Source: Hyphomicrobiales bacterium (GTDB lineage: Bacteria; Pseudomonadota; Alphaproteobacteria; Rhizobiales; Aestuariivirgaceae). From it: 64,000 nt of DNA. The first letter of the stretch is position 1. Each line of letters begins with the position of its first letter. The DNA lies in NCBI GenBank assembly GCA_016710435.1, contig JADJVV010000001.1:186001-250000 (forward strand), in the 5' to 3' direction. The notes under the pieces were generated by a model. The model worked only from the letters and a program-made list of their open reading frames with translations, made no database searches and had not been told where the DNA came from. Positions 40,968 through 49,432 of the stretch are shown here, in pieces. The position numbers were made by a program, and so were the translations under genes.

Positions 40968-43025
40968 TCACTGCCGCTCGAGCGCATCCTTGATGATCTT
41001 CTGCAGGTCTTCGCGGCGATAGGGCTTCATGATGATGAAGCCTTCACGGAAGCGCGGCTCGTCCTGGTGCACCATGGCACCCTTGGGATAGCCGGAAGTG
41101 TGGACGATCTTGAGCGCGGGCTTCAGGCTCTGGGCGGCCTGCGCAAGATCGAAGCCATTCATGCCGCCGGGCATCACCACGTCGGAGAACATGAGGTCGA
41201 TGTCGTCATGTTCCTGCAACTTGGAAAGCGCCTCGAACCCGTCGCCGGCTTCAACGACCTCGTATCCGAAGTCTTCCAGGAAGCCGCAGGCCACCATGCG
41301 CACCGCCTCCTGATCTTCGACGACGAGGATCTTCGGGCGGCGCACCGCCTCGGGTTCGCTGGTGGAATTCGTTGCGGGAAGAGCAGCCGTTGGCGCAGGC
41401 GCCGGCACGTCGACAGGCGCAGGAGTGGAGTCGCCCGCGCGCATGCGGCGCGGCAGGTACATCTTCACCGAGGTGCCGTGGCCCACTTCCGAATAGATAC
41501 AGATGTGGCCACCCGATTGCTTGATGAAGCCATAGACCATGGAAAGACCGAGGCCCGATCCCTTGCCGTTGGCCTTTGTCGTGAAGAAGGGCTGGAACAC
41601 CTGCTCCAGCAATTCCTGCGACATGCCCGTGCCCGAGTCGGACACCGCCACCATCACGTAATGTCCCGGCACGACCTCGGGATTCTTCTCAGCGTAGAAA
41701 CGGTCGAGATAGGCGGCCTGCGTCTCGATGGTCAGACGCCCGCCATCGGGCATCGCATCGCGCGCATTGATGGCGAGGTTGAGGATGGACGATTCCAGCT
41801 GCGACGGATCAATGAGCGCATGGGGCTCGCCTTCCATCGTCTCGATGTGCACATCGATGTTCTCACCCACGGCGCGCTTCACCAGCGGTTCCATGCCGCG
41901 CACGAGGCCGTTGATTTCCGCGTCCTTGGGAGCGAGGTCCTGCTTGCGCGCAAACGCCAGCAACTGGCGCGTCAGGTCCGAGCCCTTCTGCGCTGCGTCG
42001 ATGGATTCCGCCAGGCGCTTCTTGGCCTTCTCATCCGCGAGTTTGCCGTCGAGAAGCTGCAGGTTGCCGATCACGATGGTCAGGAGATTGTTGAAGTCAT
42101 GGGCGATGCCGCCGGTCAGTTGCCCGATGGCTTCCATCTTCTGCGCCTTCTGCAGGCGCTGGTTCACGGTCTTGCGTTCGGTCGTATCGACCACCTGAAC
42201 GATCAACTGTTCGGTGTCGCCCTTTTCATTCTTCACCAGCGCAACCGATGTTGCACCATGCATCACGCGGTTGTCCGGCGTGATAAAGCGGAGTTCCATT
42301 TGCAGCGACGGGGCTTCGCCCGTCAGCAGTTGCCGCATGCCGTTGAGGAACTGGCCGCGGTCATCCTTGTGGAGGAAATCCTCGAAACCCTGCGGATCGG
42401 TTTCCACGCCGGGGTTGGCGAGGAAGGACTTGAGCGCCTCGTTGGCCACTTCCACGTGGCCCGTGGGCGAAACCACCGCCATGCCATGCACGGCAGCGCT
42501 GAAGGCGCTGCGGAAGCGCTGGTCGCTGCGCTGCGAGGCAATGGCCGCGAGCTTCTGCTTCGTGATGTCTTCAATGGTGCAGACCGAACGCTCCAGCCGG
42601 CCCTTGTCGCCGCGATAGGCGGTCATCGACAAGAGCACCGTCGCCAATGCGCCATCCTTGCGGATCAGCAGGATCTCTTCACCGCGGCAGGTGCCGGTGA
42701 CGAGATATTTCGGATAGATCTCGGTGACGAGCCGGCTGCGCGATTCTTTCGGCAGCAATTCGCTGAACGGGCGGCCCACCACATCATGCGCCTCATATCC
42801 CAGTGCCTCGCACCAGGAATTGTTGACGGCAAGCAGGCGGCCCGATCCATCCATGCAATGCAGCATCACCGGAAGCTGTGTCAGCAACTGCTCGAACACG
42901 CCGCCGTTCTGGTCGGGGAAGAAACCCGCAGCCGTGGTGGCGCGGCGCAACTCTGGCTTTTCAATGCGCCAGCTCGGGGCACGCGCGGCCTGTTCATCCC
43001 ACTCGCTCTTGAAAGGCGCATTCAT
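40968..43025 (-). CDS. Cytoplasmic hybrid sensor histidine kinase (PAS-PAS-HisKA-HATPase-REC)
   Basis: 685 residues with no membrane segment. Two PAS domains (about 40-160 and 165-290; ITKQKLAAI and TTERKTVNQRLQ mark the linkers). HisKA H-box GQLTGGIAHDFNNLLTIV at about 303-320. HATPase N-box INARDAMPDGG and G-boxes SDSGTGM, KGSGLGLSMVYG. A C-terminal receiver from 570 (KILVVEDQEAVRMVACG) has the phospho-acceptor DLMFSDVVMPGG. The input signal is unknown. It is transcribed toward and ends next to the Lgt-like operon (32 bp), but has its own leader region. Possibly a regulator of it. Confidence 0.92.
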   Translation of the reverse strand: MNAPFKSEWDEQAARAPSWRIEKPELRRATTAAGFFPDQNGGVFEQLLTQLPVMLHCMDGSGRLLAVNNSWCEALGYEAHDVVGRPFSELLPKESRSRLVTEIYPKYLVTGTCRGEEILLIRKDGALATVLLSMTAYRGDKGRLERSVCTIEDITKQKLAAIASQRSDQRFRSAFSAAVHGMAVVSPTGHVEVANEALKSFLANPGVETDPQGFEDFLHKDDRGQFLNGMRQLLTGEAPSLQMELRFITPDNRVMHGATSVALVKNEKGDTEQLIVQVVDTTERKTVNQRLQKAQKMEAIGQLTGGIAHDFNNLLTIVIGNLQLLDGKLADEKAKKRLAESIDAAQKGSDLTRQLLAFARKQDLAPKDAEINGLVRGMEPLVKRAVGENIDVHIETMEGEPHALIDPSQLESSILNLAINARDAMPDGGRLTIETQAAYLDRFYAEKNPEVVPGHYVMVAVSDSGTGMSQELLEQVFQPFFTTKANGKGSGLGLSMVYGFIKQSGGHICIYSEVGHGTSVKMYLPRRMRAGDSTPAPVDVPAPAPTAALPATNSTSEPEAVRRPKILVVEDQEAVRMVACGFLEDFGYEVVEAGDGFEALSKLQEHDDIDLMFSDVVMPGGMNGFDLAQAAQSLKPALKIVHTSGYPKGAMVHQDEPRFREGFIIMKPYRREDLQKIIKDALERQ

Positions 43026-43155
43026 GATCCGGAAACTCTCCTGCTACGTCTGGAGAAACTATCGCGGACGCGGTTAACGGCGCATTGCCGCTACAGTTCA
43101 AATGCCATTCGCGGATACAATCTTCGCTTCAGAATTCCATCATGGTGAAGAAATG

Positions 43156-43176
43156 ATAAAGGCGGCCGAAGCCGCC
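43156..43176 (-). terminator. Hairpin repeat copy 1, secondary terminator for the DUF1127 gene
   Basis: GGCGGC (43161-43166) and GCCGCC (43171-43176) form a tetraloop hairpin (CGAA; TTCG on the transcribed minus strand), followed on the minus strand by TTTAT. It is the distal member of two nearly identical hairpins spaced 49 bp apart; this one has a poorer T-run. Confidence 0.55.
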
Positions 43177-43204
43177 CCTGATCATTGCGCGGGCCCGCGA
43201 AATG

Positions 43205-43226
43205 AAAAAGGCGGCCGAAGCCGCCC
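43205..43226 (-). terminator. Hairpin repeat copy 2, main terminator of the DUF1127 gene
   Basis: Same stem as copy 1 (GGCGGC 43210-43215, GCCGCC 43220-43225) with a UUCG-type tetraloop in the minus-strand transcript, then five T. It lies 29 bp past the DUF1127 stop. The repeat unit also includes the flanking TGATCATTGC/TGGTCATTGC sequence, so the whole element was duplicated. Confidence 0.75.
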
Positions 43227-43241
43227 TTGGTCATTGCAAAA

Positions 43242-43259
43242 GCTGAAGTGGACTTCAGC
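43242..43259. repeat. Inverted repeat overlapping the DUF1127 stop codon
   Basis: GCTGAAGT (43242-43249) and ACTTCAGC (43252-43259) are perfect complements separated by two bases. The right arm contains the stop codon of the DUF1127 gene. A two-base loop is too tight for a simple hairpin, so the ends of the stem would open; it may be a mRNA 3' structure or a protein site. Function unknown. Confidence 0.4.
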
Positions 43260-43488
43260 CGCGCATGCGGGTTTCCAGGAACAGGGTGGGGTTGCGCGTC
43301 AGCGGCTGGTGCGAGGCGAGATCAACGTCCGTGCGGGTGAGGCCCATGTCGTGGAGCATGTGATCGTCGAGGTCGCGCAGCTTGCGAACCGACCGGCGGG
43401 CCTGCCAGTTGCGGTACAGCGTACCGAGGTTCGCCGCGCCCGGTGCAAAACCTTCGGCTTCAGCCTGGTGGAGGGCATAGTTCTTCAT
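43255..43488 (-). CDS. DUF1127 (YjiS-like) small protein
   Basis: 77 residues with the DUF1127 signature VRKLRDLDDHMLHDMGLTRTD (about 34-54), preceded by YRNWQARRSVR. In rhizobia and Agrobacterium, short DUF1127 proteins affect phosphate, carbon metabolism and RNA turnover; function here is unknown. Its start at 43488 has an AGGAGAT site upstream. The gene diverges from a LysR regulator, with a symmetric operator candidate in the shared 163-bp gap, so that regulator may control it. Confidence 0.88.
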   Translation of the reverse strand: MKNYALHQAEAEGFAPGAANLGTLYRNWQARRSVRKLRDLDDHMLHDMGLTRTDVDLASHQPLTRNPTLFLETRMRG

Positions 43489-43594
43489 GGCAATATCTCC
43501 TCGTTCACAGAAAACGTAATGTTTTCGGTGTGTTGGTCGCCCCGGTGGGTGGCCTGTCGTGTTCTTTGATGCTCCAGATATATGACAAAATCAT

Positions 43595-43630
43595 TGATCA
43601 CTCCAACGAATGTATTTTATGATGTGATCA
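43595..43630. promoter_or_regulatory. Inverted repeat TGATCAC...GTGATCA, candidate LysR operator
   Basis: TGATCAC (43595-43601) and GTGATCA (43624-43630) are perfect inverted repeats spaced by about 29-30 bp, near three helical turns, in the gap between the divergent DUF1127 and lysR genes. The left arm is 107 bp before the DUF1127 start and the right arm 22 bp before the LysR start at 43652. LysR autoregulators bind such sites. Confidence 0.5.
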
Positions 43631-43651
43631 CGAAAATTGATGGTGACGTCC

Positions 43652-44536
43652 ATGATCCCCAATCTCGACATTGACCAGTTGAAAACCTTCCTCGCCATTG
43701 CCGACACCGGCAGCTTCACCCGCGCGGCGGAAGAGGTGAACAAGACGCAATCGGCCGTCTCCATGCAGATGAAGCGCCTGGAGGAAGCGATTGGGCGCAA
43801 CCTGTTTGTGCGCGACGGGCGCGGCAGCCGCTTCTCCAGCGATGGCGAACGCTTCGTCGAGCAGGCCCGCAAACTGGTGGCCATGAACGACGAGATCGTC
43901 GCAACTTTCATGCGGCCCGAACTCACAGGCTCGGTGCGCTTCGGCACGCCTGATGATTACGCCGATCTTTTCCTGCCGGAAGTCCTCGCCCGTTTTGCCC
44001 GCAGTCATCCGCAGGTGACGGTGGACGTCGAATGCCTGCCCAGCGAACGGCTGATGGAGAAGATCCGCCGCGGCGACATTGATCTCGCCCTCGTCACGTT
44101 CTTCAAGAACGAAGGCGAAGGCGAAGTCTTGCGCCGCGAGGAACTGGTGTGGGTGACATCGGCACGCCACTCCACCCACACGCTCGATCCCCTGCCCATC
44201 GCCACGGCGGATGAAAGCTGCTCCTGGCGGCGCATTGCAACGAAGGCCCTGGATTCCGTGGGCCGCCGCTATCGCGTGGCCTACACCAGCCCCAACCGCA
44301 ACGCCGTGGATGCCGCTGTGTTTCAGGGCCTGGCCGTGGCAGCCATTGCCGACATCTGCGTGCGCCCCGGCATGCGCGTGCTCACACCGGAAGAAGGTTT
44401 CCCGCGCCTCGGTGCTTTCGGCATCGGTCTGATGCGCCGCCATGGCTTGCCGACACCTGCGACCGAGGCACTGGCCCGCCACATCCGCGAGGCCTTCGGG
44501 GCGGAGCGTGCAACGGCAGCGATCGCCGCCGCCTGA
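43652..44536 (+). CDS. LysR-family transcriptional regulator
   Basis: 294 residues. N-terminal winged helix (LDIDQLKTFLAIADTGSFTRAA, then NKTQSAVSMQMKRLEEAIG) and a C-terminal substrate domain (GSVRFGTPDDYADLFLPEVLARF; PSERLMEKIRRGDIDLALV). ATG 43652 gives the typical family start; earlier in-frame codons at 43637/43640 add four or five residues. It is divergent from the DUF1127 gene. The effector is unknown. The stop is immediately before the convergent hydantoinase-type gene. Confidence 0.92.
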   Translation: MIPNLDIDQLKTFLAIADTGSFTRAAEEVNKTQSAVSMQMKRLEEAIGRNLFVRDGRGSRFSSDGERFVEQARKLVAMNDEIVATFMRPELTGSVRFGTPDDYADLFLPEVLARFARSHPQVTVDVECLPSERLMEKIRRGDIDLALVTFFKNEGEGEVLRREELVWVTSARHSTHTLDPLPIATADESCSWRRIATKALDSVGRRYRVAYTSPNRNAVDAAVFQGLAVAAIADICVRPGMRVLTPEEGFPRLGAFGIGLMRRHGLPTPATEALARHIREAFGAERATAAIAAA

Positions 44537-46525
44537 TCAGCCCGCCGGCTGGCCGATGGCTTCCGCCGTGACGCGCGCGGTGAGAAGGCCGTCGTCGTCC
44601 CGCGCGTCGGGCAGATGCGCCTTCTCGACACTGATTGTCACCTTGGGATCAATCGCACCGCGCGAACGCGCATGGCCCAGCGCCTGTGTTTCCGCAAGGC
44701 GGAGCGCTTCCGCCAAGGCCAGCTTGCCGCTGCCGAAGATCTGCATGGCACCATCGCCATGCACACGGAATGCACCGTTGCCATCACCTTCGACGCTGAT
44801 GGTGATGCGGTCCGCCACCTGCCCCGCCGCCGCCCCCACGGCATTCGCCACATCGCAGAAGGGCGCGAAGATGACCTCGCAGTCGAGGCGCGCGGCAACT
44901 TCACCATAATAGACCTTTGCCGGTCCACCCACGGCCACGATGGGCACGGCGGGCGCCAGCGACACCTTGGCCAAGCCCACCCGGCCCGTGCCTTCACACA
45001 CGGCATCCCAGGCCGCACTGGCCTTGTCCCGCCCACCCATCGCCGTTTCGAGAATGACGCTTGCAGAGAGCGCCACGGTCTTGCTCCATACCTCGCGGCA
45101 GAAGGCATCGGTTTCGCTGTCCGTCGGCATGCGCATGGAGCGGAAACGCGTCATCAACCGCGCGGCCTTCACGGCGGCACTCGCGGGCCAGTTGTCTTGC
45201 AGGCCGAGCACAAGGGCGGAATCCGATGGCGTGAAGCAGCAGTATTGCAGAAGCCCCTTGCGCCGCAACGAGGTGACCGCCCGCTGATCGGCACTCGACA
45301 CCGCGATACGCCGCAGCTGTAAGGGCTCCTGGCCGATGCGGGCCAGAAGTTCCGCCTCGCGTTCCGTTACGCCGGACGCAACGCCACCCTTGTCGCCGAA
45401 AGGCCGCACCACGAACTTGCCCAGCATGGACCCGCCCTCTGTTTCGGCGAGATCAGCATCGAGCAGATCGTTGGTGATGGGGTGGCGCGAGGCGAGGAGT
45501 GAAATGGGAACGGCCCGCTGCGGACCGATCACAAGTTTGCCGAGACCATCGAGTTGCACCTCGCTGTCTCCGCCAAGCCCCACGGTGCGGACGTCAATGG
45601 CTTTCACCATGGTGCGCCAACCGCCCACCTCCGCGCCCTGCGTTGCGACCATGGGCCGCCCGCCGGAAAGAATCGCCACGTCCGTCGTCGTTCCGCCGAT
45701 GTCCGACAGGATGAAATCATCGCAGCCCGCAAGCCACTTCGCGCCGACGAGGCTCGCCGCCGGACCGGACAATACGGTCTCGATGGGACGGAGAGCCACG
45801 CTTTCCGCATTCGCCAGCGTGCCGTCGCCCTTCACGACCATGAGGCCACCCGCGATGCCAAGCCCGTCCATCGCCGCGCGCACCGCCTCGATCAGGTGCG
45901 TGATGCGCGAGATGAGCCGCGCGTTCAGCAGCGCGGTCAACGCGCGGCGCGGCGCATCCAGCGCGTTGGACAACTCGCTCGAAAGCGTGACGGGCTTTCC
46001 CGTGAGCTTGGTCACGAGATCGCGCGCTGCAATTTCATGTCCATTGTTGCGCACGGCAAAAGACCCGGCGATGGCAAACGCCGTGACGGACGGCGACATG
46101 GCTTCGATGCTGGCCGTCAGCGCCGCGATATCGAGTGACCGCACGGCGTCGCCATTGTGGTCGTGCCCGCCCGCGATGCGCGCAATCGGTACGCCCGGGA
46201 AGGCGCTGGCAATGCCGGTCTTCGCCACCATGGCATCATCAAAGCCGATCAGGATCACCCCCGCCGCATTGCCGTGGCCCTCGACCACGGCATTGGTGGC
46301 AAGCGTGGTGGAGACGCAGACGAGGCGTATATCCTGCGGCGTCACCTGTCCGGCCAGTTGGCCTACCGCCGCCGCCATGGCGTTGCCGACGCCGATCGAC
46401 AGGTCGCCCTTGGTGGTGATGGACTTGGCCGAGGCCAGGATGCGGTGCACGCCGGCGTCGATCACTGCAGCATCCGTATAGGTGCCGCCCGTGTCGATGC
46501 CGAGGATGATGTTGCTCTTGCTCAT
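44537..46525 (-). CDS. Hydantoinase/oxoprolinase-family protein (HyuA-like)
   Basis: 662 residues. The N-terminal ATPase-fold domain begins IILGIDTGGTYTDAAVIDAG (about 5-24) and continues VCVSTTLATNAVVEGHGN. The central region holds DDFILSDIGGTTTDVAIL and GPAASLVGAKWLAG, and the C-terminal KVYYGEVAARLDCEV. The family couples ATP hydrolysis to opening of cyclic amides (hydantoins, oxoproline) or acetone carboxylation. The usual HyuB partner is absent, so it is an orphan alpha-type subunit; the substrate is unknown. ATG 46525 is preferred to the upstream frame start at 46570. Confidence 0.86.
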   Translation of the reverse strand: MSKSNIILGIDTGGTYTDAAVIDAGVHRILASAKSITTKGDLSIGVGNAMAAAVGQLAGQVTPQDIRLVCVSTTLATNAVVEGHGNAAGVILIGFDDAMVAKTGIASAFPGVPIARIAGGHDHNGDAVRSLDIAALTASIEAMSPSVTAFAIAGSFAVRNNGHEIAARDLVTKLTGKPVTLSSELSNALDAPRRALTALLNARLISRITHLIEAVRAAMDGLGIAGGLMVVKGDGTLANAESVALRPIETVLSGPAASLVGAKWLAGCDDFILSDIGGTTTDVAILSGGRPMVATQGAEVGGWRTMVKAIDVRTVGLGGDSEVQLDGLGKLVIGPQRAVPISLLASRHPITNDLLDADLAETEGGSMLGKFVVRPFGDKGGVASGVTEREAELLARIGQEPLQLRRIAVSSADQRAVTSLRRKGLLQYCCFTPSDSALVLGLQDNWPASAAVKAARLMTRFRSMRMPTDSETDAFCREVWSKTVALSASVILETAMGGRDKASAAWDAVCEGTGRVGLAKVSLAPAVPIVAVGGPAKVYYGEVAARLDCEVIFAPFCDVANAVGAAAGQVADRITISVEGDGNGAFRVHGDGAMQIFGSGKLALAEALRLAETQALGHARSRGAIDPKVTISVEKAHLPDARDDDGLLTARVTAEAIGQPAG

Positions 46526-46611
46526 GGTGTGAGAATGCCTTTGATGGTGCCGCATGGGAAGATCAAGCACCGCGCCAGGGGTGAGATGTCCTCACCTCGG
46601 CGGAAACGGCT

Positions 46612-47880
46612 TCAGCCCGCCTTGAGCTTCTTCATGTTGCCCCGGATTTCCGTGATCGATCCGGCCACGGCAGCCCGGTCGGCGCGCAGTTTGATCAGTT
46701 GCAGCTTCGCCTGGATCAACGGGGGTTCAAATTCGGGATTGTCGACGCTGGCAAGCGTCTGCGCCAGGGACTCGGCCTTGTGGATGGCAGCATCAAGCTG
46801 CGCCTCCTGTTGCACAAGCCCTTCGATGGCGCGCTCGTGGGCACGGCGGAGCACCGCAACCTGCCACAACGCACCGCCCTCCTCGCTCCTGATCGCCCGC
46901 AACTTCGCGTCCTTGGCAGCGGCTTCATGCTTGAAACGCTGGGGCATCACCGCGCCGAGCTTCATCGAGAAGCTGAGCTTGCCATTGAACGACTGGTCAT
47001 TGGCATCGAGACCATCCGCGTTCACGTCATCGTTCCAGCCCACCGAGGCCGACACGTCGATGGAGTCGAACGTGCGCATGCGGCTGCTGAGATCTTCAAG
47101 GTCCGCCTCCGCGGCCAGCAGGGCCGAGCCATAGGCTTCCGCCGATGATGAAGGCATCAACGCCGCATCGAGGCGGCGGTCGGCTTGCGAACGCGAGGCT
47201 TCCGCTTCGGCGAGGATTTCATCCGCCAGCACGTTGATAGCCGTGGCAAGTTCGCGGTTGATGGCACCAGTGTTGAGCGCGCCGGCAACTTTCTTACGAA
47301 GCCGCGCGATTTCCTTCTTCTGTCCCTCGATGGCCTTCAGCCGAGCCCGGTGCCCCGCCGCCGTCAGGCCCTGCGGCGAAACGAAGACGAGTTTCTGCAG
47401 GCCATTTTCGGCAAGGTATTTCTGGCAGCGCACCTCGGCGGCCTGTTCCATCAGCCCCGCCTTGGCGATGCCCGTCAACGACATGCCCAGGCTGACCGAT
47501 GTCTTGGCATCGTCGCTCACGCTTCCGCTCAGGGTGGGTGAACGAAGAATGGTGGTCTGCGCCGCAGTGTCCTCGCGGAGATAATCGCACCAATGCGACC
47601 GGGGCATTTCCGCACTGGCCGGAACGGGCTTGGCCGTCGCCGTCACATCGCCTGCCTGCGCCCCAACCGACGCGGCTGGTTCGACAATGGTGTTTCGGAG
47701 CGGCGGCGCGGCAACGACCTTCGGTTCACTGTTGATGGTGCCCAGACGAAGGCCGCCGAACTGGTCGAGCAACGGGCCTTGCGTGGCACAGCCTGCCAGC
47801 GCCAGCATCCCGCCCATGCCGAGCCACAGCGCGAGGACGGGCCGCACCGACCTAGAAGAAGAACGGCGCGCGCGTGCCAT
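46612..47880 (-). CDS. TolC-like lipoprotein of the exopolysaccharide locus
   Basis: 422 residues. A lipobox is present (MLALAGCATQ, Cys about 31). The rest is alpha-helical with long coiled coils (EGQKKEIARLRKKVAGAL; AAEADLEDLSSRMRTF; KHEAAAKDAKLRAIRSEE). The SGSVSDDAKTSVSLGMSL and DVSASVGWNDD segments resemble the outer-membrane strands of TolC-family channels. Weak identity to TolC, so the call rests on architecture and context: its start overlaps the preceding membrane-fusion-like gene by 29 bp. It would form the outer-membrane exit for the polymer. Confidence 0.68.
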   Translation of the reverse strand: MARARRSSSRSVRPVLALWLGMGGMLALAGCATQGPLLDQFGGLRLGTINSEPKVVAAPPLRNTIVEPAASVGAQAGDVTATAKPVPASAEMPRSHWCDYLREDTAAQTTILRSPTLSGSVSDDAKTSVSLGMSLTGIAKAGLMEQAAEVRCQKYLAENGLQKLVFVSPQGLTAAGHRARLKAIEGQKKEIARLRKKVAGALNTGAINRELATAINVLADEILAEAEASRSQADRRLDAALMPSSSAEAYGSALLAAEADLEDLSSRMRTFDSIDVSASVGWNDDVNADGLDANDQSFNGKLSFSMKLGAVMPQRFKHEAAAKDAKLRAIRSEEGGALWQVAVLRRAHERAIEGLVQQEAQLDAAIHKAESLAQTLASVDNPEFEPPLIQAKLQLIKLRADRAAVAGSITEIRGNMKKLKAG

Positions 47881-49432
47881 GCACGATCTCCCGGGTGGCG
47901 GCGACAGGCTTGGTCAGTTTTGCCTCCACGAAAATGCCGCGGATGGGTTTCCCGAAGAAGGGATGGACCGAGGTGAATTCACCAGGCTGCGGATCGCCTA
48001 CGAAACCGGCCTGTTCACACCAGAACAACGTGAAGGCGCAGGTGTGCAAGGGCGTGCCCGGCGAGAAGCTGGCGAGATTGGTGTAGGGCACGAAGATCAC
48101 ATCCACGCGTCCGTTGAGGGCCCGCGCCAGCGCGGAAGACTCGAGCGCCGAGATCTGCAGCTTCAGCACGGCGGCGCTATCCTGCAATTGCGTTGTCTTC
48201 ACCGCAGAGGACTCGAGAGACGAGCGCGCCAGGTCCATGGCCGCCTTCGCATCCACCGCCTGCTTCACCAGCAGCATCAGATTTGCATCGGCCGCCGCCA
48301 TGGAAGCGATGGGACCGCCCTTTTCCAGTCCGTCCCGCAGCGACGTCAAGAGATCGGCATTGCCATCCAGCGTCGCCACGTCGCCCTGCATGGCTTCAAT
48401 ATCGGCATCCATACCGGCCAGGCGCTGGCTTGCTTCCACAAGGCCCAGCGTACCCGCATTGTAGGTTTTCCTGTCGATGAGACGCTTCTTGTACAGCTTC
48501 TCGAGGTCGGCTTCCATGCCGCCATGCGAGATCTGCGCCTGCATCACCTTCCGCACCTTGGTCATGCGCGCGATGTTGTCGTTCAGCATCTTGTGGCGGC
48601 GGGCACTCGCCTTGATTTCCTTGTTCACGGTTCCAAGCGAATATTTCACCAGCAGTTCCGCATCATGCAGGTCGCGCGTCGCCCGCGTCTTCAGCATGGC
48701 ATTCTCGGTCATCTCCTGGTCGATCTTGCCGAGGGAGACGCGGAGTTCCGTGAGGTCCCGGTCGATCTTGTTGACCATCTCGTGGCCGCGCGTCAGCGTC
48801 ATGGGCGCACCCCATGAGCTTGACAGCAGGAAATAGGCGATCAGCAAGGCGTAGAAGGCGAAGGCACAGAACAGCGCGAGCAGCAGGAGAAACGCCGCGC
48901 GCTTGTAGAGGTTGGAGACAAACCCCATCAGCGGGTTGAACACCGCCTGACTGAGACTCTGCCGCGCGGGACCTGTGTCTGCCGCAGCTGGAGCTGGCTG
49001 TGCTTCATCTGGGGGTCGGCCATGGGGCCGCGGTGCCGGGCGGGGCGCCAGCCCGAGGACTCGCAACAATTGACCTTCGCGGACCGGCGCCGTGAGCACC
49101 CGTGCCACACCGGGGACATTGAGATACTGGCTGACGTCGCTCAATCCGCTGACGACCACCAGGCGCAGCGGATACCCGAGATCGGCAAAGAGCGGCACGA
49201 TCAGTTTCGTCGCCAGCTGTTCGTCACGCTGGTCAATGATGGCGGTATCGAAACGCACCTGGCGCGCAAGGTCCAGCGCCGCACGCACACTCGATTCGTA
49301 GCGGATGTCGATCTCGCCGATATGCCGCGTGACGATGGTGCAGACCTCGTCTGCCGCTGGCCCGACATAAAGCACCCGCCGCGCCGGAGCGGGCAGTCCT
49401 GCTGGAGGTGTGCGCGGCTGGATCGTCGCCAT
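47852..49432 (-). CDS. Membrane-anchored coiled-coil/HlyD-like protein with degenerate receiver domain
   Basis: 526 residues. Residues 18-128 resemble a CheY-like receiver (RRVLYVGPAADEV, DTAIIDQRDEQ, RLVVVSGLSD, ARVLTAPVREG), but the acidic pair after the first strand and the conserved lysine (here T in LTAPV) are missing. A proline-rich linker follows, then one membrane helix (179-203, AFLLLLALFCAFAFYALLIAY), a long periplasmic coiled coil (about 215-440) and a beta-rich C-terminus (GRVDVIFVPYTNLASFSPG). The order cytosolic sensor-TM-HlyD is that of Alg44, which has PilZ in place of this domain. ATG 49432 overlaps the GT2 stop; MFP role inferred. Confidence 0.72.
   Translation of the reverse strand: MATIQPRTPPAGLPAPARRVLYVGPAADEVCTIVTRHIGEIDIRYESSVRAALDLARQVRFDTAIIDQRDEQLATKLIVPLFADLGYPLRLVVVSGLSDVSQYLNVPGVARVLTAPVREGQLLRVLGLAPRPAPRPHGRPPDEAQPAPAAADTGPARQSLSQAVFNPLMGFVSNLYKRAAFLLLLALFCAFAFYALLIAYFLLSSSWGAPMTLTRGHEMVNKIDRDLTELRVSLGKIDQEMTENAMLKTRATRDLHDAELLVKYSLGTVNKEIKASARRHKMLNDNIARMTKVRKVMQAQISHGGMEADLEKLYKKRLIDRKTYNAGTLGLVEASQRLAGMDADIEAMQGDVATLDGNADLLTSLRDGLEKGGPIASMAAADANLMLLVKQAVDAKAAMDLARSSLESSAVKTTQLQDSAAVLKLQISALESSALARALNGRVDVIFVPYTNLASFSPGTPLHTCAFTLFWCEQAGFVGDPQPGEFTSVHPFFGKPIRGIFVEAKLTKPVAATREIVHGTRAPFFF

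Noticed and set aside
41067..43148. A 693-residue plus-strand frame opposite the hybrid histidine kinase
   Set aside because: It has no recognisable motifs, while the minus strand carries PAS, H-box, ATPase and receiver motifs.
43156..43226. Tandem hairpin repeat considered as a CRISPR or mobile-element remnant
   Set aside because: Only two copies, 16-bp palindromic core, and a T-run on one strand: it fits terminators.
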